DNA of 64,000 bases from B18-G4 sp032250805 (GTDB lineage Bacteria > Bacteroidota > Bacteroidia > Bacteroidales > B18-G4). The DNA is taken from assembly GCA_032250805.1 (NCBI GenBank), contig JAVVEM010000009.1, positions 38,154 to 102,153 on the forward strand, given 5' to 3'. The number at the start of each line of letters is the position of its first letter. Within the stretch, counting starts at the first letter, position 1. The position numbers and the translations under genes are program-made. Under the pieces are notes generated by a model that saw nothing but the letters and a program-made list of their open reading frames with translations, was not told the origin of the DNA and did not search any database. Below, one piece after another: positions 61,172-64,000 of this stretch.

Positions 61172-63277
61172 TTATAGATTAACTGAAATGGATACACCGA
61201 GCTGCATGGGTTTTCCGCTCTGCACATATTTATTATTCAAAGCCTCGAAGTAAAAAGCATCATATTCATTGTTCAGGAGATTCTTGCCCCAAATTTCCAT
61301 CTTCATTAAATTGTGAACGAACGAAACTTTTGCCGAAAAAAGACCATAATATGCCTGCTCATGAGAGTTTTCTTCATTCCAGTAAGTTTTTCCGGCACCC
61401 TGGTAGTTTAAATGCAGCAGAATACGGTCGAGCCATAATTTTGCATTCAGATTGAATGTTTTTATAACTTGAACCGATGCGGTTTGCCGGGGAACATACG
61501 GAATAAAATTGCCGCTGTATTCTGTAAGTGAATCCTGCACATATTCCTGAAAAGCAGCATGCGTATAGCCGTATGACAGCATAGGCTCGAAACCGGCAAA
61601 AGATTTGGTTTTCAGCGTAAGTTCAAAGCCCAGGCTGGACGATTTTCCGGCATTTTTCAGCATCGAACCCCGCCCACTGGGAACAGTCTGGTAGATCTGC
61701 TGATTCTCCCAGTCGATATAAAATACAGCAAAAGTAAGGTAAGCACTGGTTTTGAACAGGGGTGTTTTAATTCCTGCTTCATAATTCCAGCTATTCTCCG
61801 GCCCGAAAGTAAGATCTTCAGGCCGCTCAAACGTTGAATTAAAACCTCCTGTTTTAAAGCCCCTTGTCAGGGTTATGTAATAATTGCTGCGATGATGAAG
61901 ATAATTCAATGCTATTTTGGGCGAAACAGCAGAATAACTGAGTGTGGGATATACGGTATCGGCAACATTCTTCACAACATCATTTCGTTCAGTATCATAA
62001 ATGTAATTCAGCGTATTCTCCTCAAAATCCACCCTGATGCCGGCAGTAAGTGAGAGGTTCTCCACAAGCAGATCATTCATTACTGATTGATGGAAAAAAG
62101 CATATCCGGCATTGGAATTATTATACTTTTTAAACAATTTCATGTTCATGCCATACACATCAACATCAACGTTTTTATCAAAACTTTGAAGAAATCCGTA
62201 AGTCCCGAAAAGCCAAACATATCTTTGATCCTGGTTTGACCGGATGATAAGCTCCTGAGAGATCATCTGCTGTTTTTGCTTTTGGGCAACAAAATATAAG
62301 GAATCGGGTGTAAAATCCTGATCGATCTCCTGGTAGTCGTCAAGATATTGATATGCAGTAGTGGCTATGATTTCGAATTTGTTGGTTTTATATTTCAGTG
62401 AGAGCGCATCAGATATCAGTTTACGATCATATGAACTGTATTGGTTATAATTTATTTCTTCGGCCGCACGGAGTGAATCATTGTAAAGAGCATAAGGATA
62501 TCCGCCCTGTTTACTGTTTTCGAATGAAATCGTATTTTCAGCAGAAAATCTATCAGACACTTTCCAGATGAGTTTACCACGAATTCCGTACGAATCCATT
62601 ATATCGACCTTTTCACTGGTATAGGAATTGTTAAAAAAGCCATCGTTATGATTATAATTTGCTGAGATTGAATACCCGATCTTTTCACGTATTTTACCAT
62701 AATAGCCCGCATTTACGCGATATTCGCCATAGGTTCCGGCCGAAAACTTCAATTTCAGTCCCTGATAGTCAAAAGGCGATAGTGTAAAAATGCTGATCAC
62801 ACCTCCCATGGTATTCCGGCCAAACAATGTTCCCTGAGGTCCTCTCAGCACTTCAATCCTTGAAACATCGAAAAAATCAAAATCAAATGAAGCTTTTTCG
62901 AAATAAGCCACATTGTCGACATATAAACCGATTGAAGGGGCTCCGATCCGCGAACCAATTCCTCTTATATACACAGGCGAAGTTAGTTTTGAGCCATAAT
63001 CGGGCATATAAAAGTTGGGAGTAATGGCCGAGATTCCGGTGAGTGAATGAATTTCATTATTTTCGATCATGTCTGAGTTTATCAGCGATACGGAAGCAGG
63101 CACCTCGTTTATCTTCAGATTATCTTTTGATGCATTTATGTGGATCTCACCCAGCTGGATATTTGGTAATCCGGTGCTGTCGTCCAATTCCAACAGCATA
63201 TATTGAGCATTGGAATTTTGAATACAAAATAAGATCAGGAAAAAAATTAGTATAATTTGAAAGTCCGCTGTTTTCAT
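61172..63277 (-). CDS. TonB-dependent outer-membrane receptor (iron/porphyrin type)
   Basis: The 701-residue protein has a signal peptide ending near NSNAQ (residue 24). A TonB-box-like stretch precedes the plug domain (EVPASVSLINSDMIE, then VYIRGIGSRIGAPSIGLYVD and IEVLRGPQGTLFGRNTMGGV). The barrel ends LGVSISVNL. No N-terminal carboxypeptidase-like domain or SusD partner is present, so it is not a SusC transporter. Linked MFS and heme genes suggest a siderophore, heme or related iron ligand. The ExbB/ExbD proteins encoded at 28.7-31.0 kb could energise it. Confidence 0.9.
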   Translation of the reverse strand: MKTADFQIILIFFLILFCIQNSNAQYMLLELDDSTGLPNIQLGEIHINASKDNLKINEVPASVSLINSDMIENNEIHSLTGISAITPNFYMPDYGSKLTSPVYIRGIGSRIGAPSIGLYVDNVAYFEKASFDFDFFDVSRIEVLRGPQGTLFGRNTMGGVISIFTLSPFDYQGLKLKFSAGTYGEYRVNAGYYGKIREKIGYSISANYNHNDGFFNNSYTSEKVDIMDSYGIRGKLIWKVSDRFSAENTISFENSKQGGYPYALYNDSLRAAEEINYNQYSSYDRKLISDALSLKYKTNKFEIIATTAYQYLDDYQEIDQDFTPDSLYFVAQKQKQQMISQELIIRSNQDQRYVWLFGTYGFLQSFDKNVDVDVYGMNMKLFKKYNNSNAGYAFFHQSVMNDLLVENLSLTAGIRVDFEENTLNYIYDTERNDVVKNVADTVYPTLSYSAVSPKIALNYLHHRSNYYITLTRGFKTGGFNSTFERPEDLTFGPENSWNYEAGIKTPLFKTSAYLTFAVFYIDWENQQIYQTVPSGRGSMLKNAGKSSSLGFELTLKTKSFAGFEPMLSYGYTHAAFQEYVQDSLTEYSGNFIPYVPRQTASVQVIKTFNLNAKLWLDRILLHLNYQGAGKTYWNEENSHEQAYYGLFSAKVSFVHNLMKMEIWGKNLLNNEYDAFYFEALNNKYVQSGKPMQLGVSISVNL

Positions 63278-63307
63278 GTGTAATAAGGATTTTAGGATAA
63301 TAACTCT

Positions 63308-63377
63308 TATCCGGCCTTATGAATACTGCGATGCCATAAGGCAAGCGTTGAAAGTCGTTGCAATCAAACGCCGGATA
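63308..63377 (-). other. Structured RNA-like element ahead of the receptor gene
   Basis: Minus-strand bases 63377-63370 (TATCCGGC) pair perfectly with 63315-63308 (GCCGGATA), enclosing a second stem CTTATG/CATAAG (63340-63335 with 63321-63316) and a shorter possible pairing. No T-run follows, so it does not look like a terminator. It lies between the small membrane protein gene and the receptor ATG (63277) and could be an intercistronic regulatory or processing element. Confidence 0.45.
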
Positions 63378-63402
63378 AAAAAAAATAATTTCTGTAAATC
63401 GC

Positions 63403-63753
63403 TTATACCGAAAATGGCGGGGCCCTTAAATCCTGCAGCAGAAGATCATTAATGGATGATACTTCAGTTTTAGCAAAAACAGGAAGGCATTGTTGAAGCG
63501 CCCTGAAAATATTGTCCGCATCACTCTTTGAACCGGCAATCATATCATGCCCTGAATCACCAGGATAATCCTGCGGGATGATATAAAGCGCTTTCTGCTT
63601 GTCTGATTTCGGTTTTAGGAAAGTAAACTGGGCAAGTGTGTTGTGCTTCCCAAACACATGAACCATGTGAAAATTTATCAGGGAGGCAATGAATAACCAA
63701 CTGATAGCAAAGGCCATCACCAGCGAAATAAATTTGCGTACAGAGGTTTTCAT
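63403..63753 (-). CDS. Small membrane-anchored protein of unknown function
   Basis: The 116-residue protein has one N-terminal hydrophobic helix (about 8-30, VMAFAISWLFIASLINFHMV) and a short polar domain containing HMVHVFGKHN and ending LQDLRAPPFSV. I do not recognise a family. It is the first gene of the minus-strand receptor/heme block, with a -7 promoter element 19 bases upstream, and probably shares its regulation. The histidines near the membrane could bind a metal, but that is only a guess. Confidence 0.7.
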   Translation of the reverse strand: MKTSVRKFISLVMAFAISWLFIASLINFHMVHVFGKHNTLAQFTFLKPKSDKQKALYIIPQDYPGDSGHDMIAGSKSDADNIFRALQQCLPVFAKTEVSSINDLLLQDLRAPPFSV

Positions 63754-63771
63754 TTAATCCTGATTAATTTT

Positions 63772-63779
63772 CAAAAATA
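63772..63779 (-). promoter_or_regulatory. -7 promoter element of the receptor/heme block (TATTTTTG)
   Basis: TATTTTTG on the minus strand gives a predicted start near 63766 and a leader of about 13 bases before the ATG at 63753. No -33 TTTG is evident at the usual spacing. Confidence 0.5.
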
Positions 63780-64000
63780 TAATAATGTCCTCAGAAAATT
63801 AAGCGCGAAATCAATCGGAATTAAAAATAATATATATAGCTATGCATATTAATGCATTATAATGAATCAGGCCTGCTTATTTATATGTATTCCAGATAAA
63901 AAAACAAGCCTGATTAAATGGTATTAAAGGCAAAGAAATACAACAGGCAGAACTCTTCGAAGTAAAATTCGAAAAGACAGACCACGCCGCATTAATTTGC

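Noticed and set aside
63308..63377. Cobalamin or TPP riboswitch before the receptor gene
   Set aside because: None of the conserved core motifs of these riboswitches is visible; only generic stems are present.

Overview
The window reads as a chromosomal segment of a Bacteroidota bacterium, most likely in or near the Bacteroidales/Marinilabiliales. The grounds are type IX secretion (T9SS) C-terminal sorting domains, DUF4382 lipoproteins, an MBG-domain subtilase, an exbB-exbD-exbD cluster with an extra membrane gene, and many TAnnTTTG -7 promoter elements with few Shine-Dalgarno sequences. Both edges are arbitrary: the left edge cuts an apolipoprotein N-acyltransferase gene, and the right edge lies in noncoding DNA.

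Region 1 (1-20 kb) is dominated by leucine/branched acyl-CoA catabolism: acetoacetate-CoA ligase, acyl-CoA dehydrogenase, a biotinylated pyruvate/oxaloacetate-type carboxyltransferase, methylglutaconyl-CoA hydratase, a methylcrotonyl-CoA carboxyltransferase beta subunit and two HMG-CoA-lyase-family proteins. No biotin carboxylase is present. The 5S+1.3S-like protein next to a 12S-like protein has the architecture of a transcarboxylase, so an ATP-independent methylcrotonyl-CoA transcarboxylase is possible. This is the best candidate for an undescribed system here. Embedded in this region are a hybrid histidine kinase and an NtrC-type regulator, followed by a textbook sigma-54 promoter driving a coiled-coil envelope protein.

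Region 2 (19-38.6 kb) is mostly housekeeping: two MBL-fold hydrolases, a ROK kinase, a large outer-membrane propeller/barrel protein, a GT9 transferase, TatD, type I asparaginase, tRNA-Ser(GGA), ExbB/ExbD, a CPBP protease, DusB, a HAD phosphatase, a nucleotidyltransferase fusion, a phosphoesterase, an OYE-family enzyme and TrpB2. The trpB2 gene is preceded by a 21-residue leader peptide with three consecutive Trp codons and a strong intrinsic terminator, i.e. an apparent transcription attenuator.

Region 3 (38.7-48.1 kb) holds surface and signalling proteins: a tandem-repeat secreted protein whose sorting domain is cut by an in-frame TAG, a TPR-adenylate cyclase, and a 1557-residue subtilase with seven ATALVN repeats.

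Region 4 (48.1-55.1 kb) is a repeat-rich, gene-poor accessory zone next to a CAU-anticodon tRNA. It has two DUF4143-type ATPases, dispersed palindromic repeats, a wrecked Gfo/Idh/MocA oxidoreductase, a DUF4382 lipoprotein and a collapsed ABC permease.

Region 5 (55.2-63.8 kb) is a minus-strand iron/heme block: small membrane protein, TonB-dependent receptor, MFS importer, HemN, protoporphyrinogen oxidase, ferrochelatase, then an aldo/keto reductase. Several genes carry single in-frame stops or homopolymer indels, so sequencing or assembly error should be kept in mind for those.
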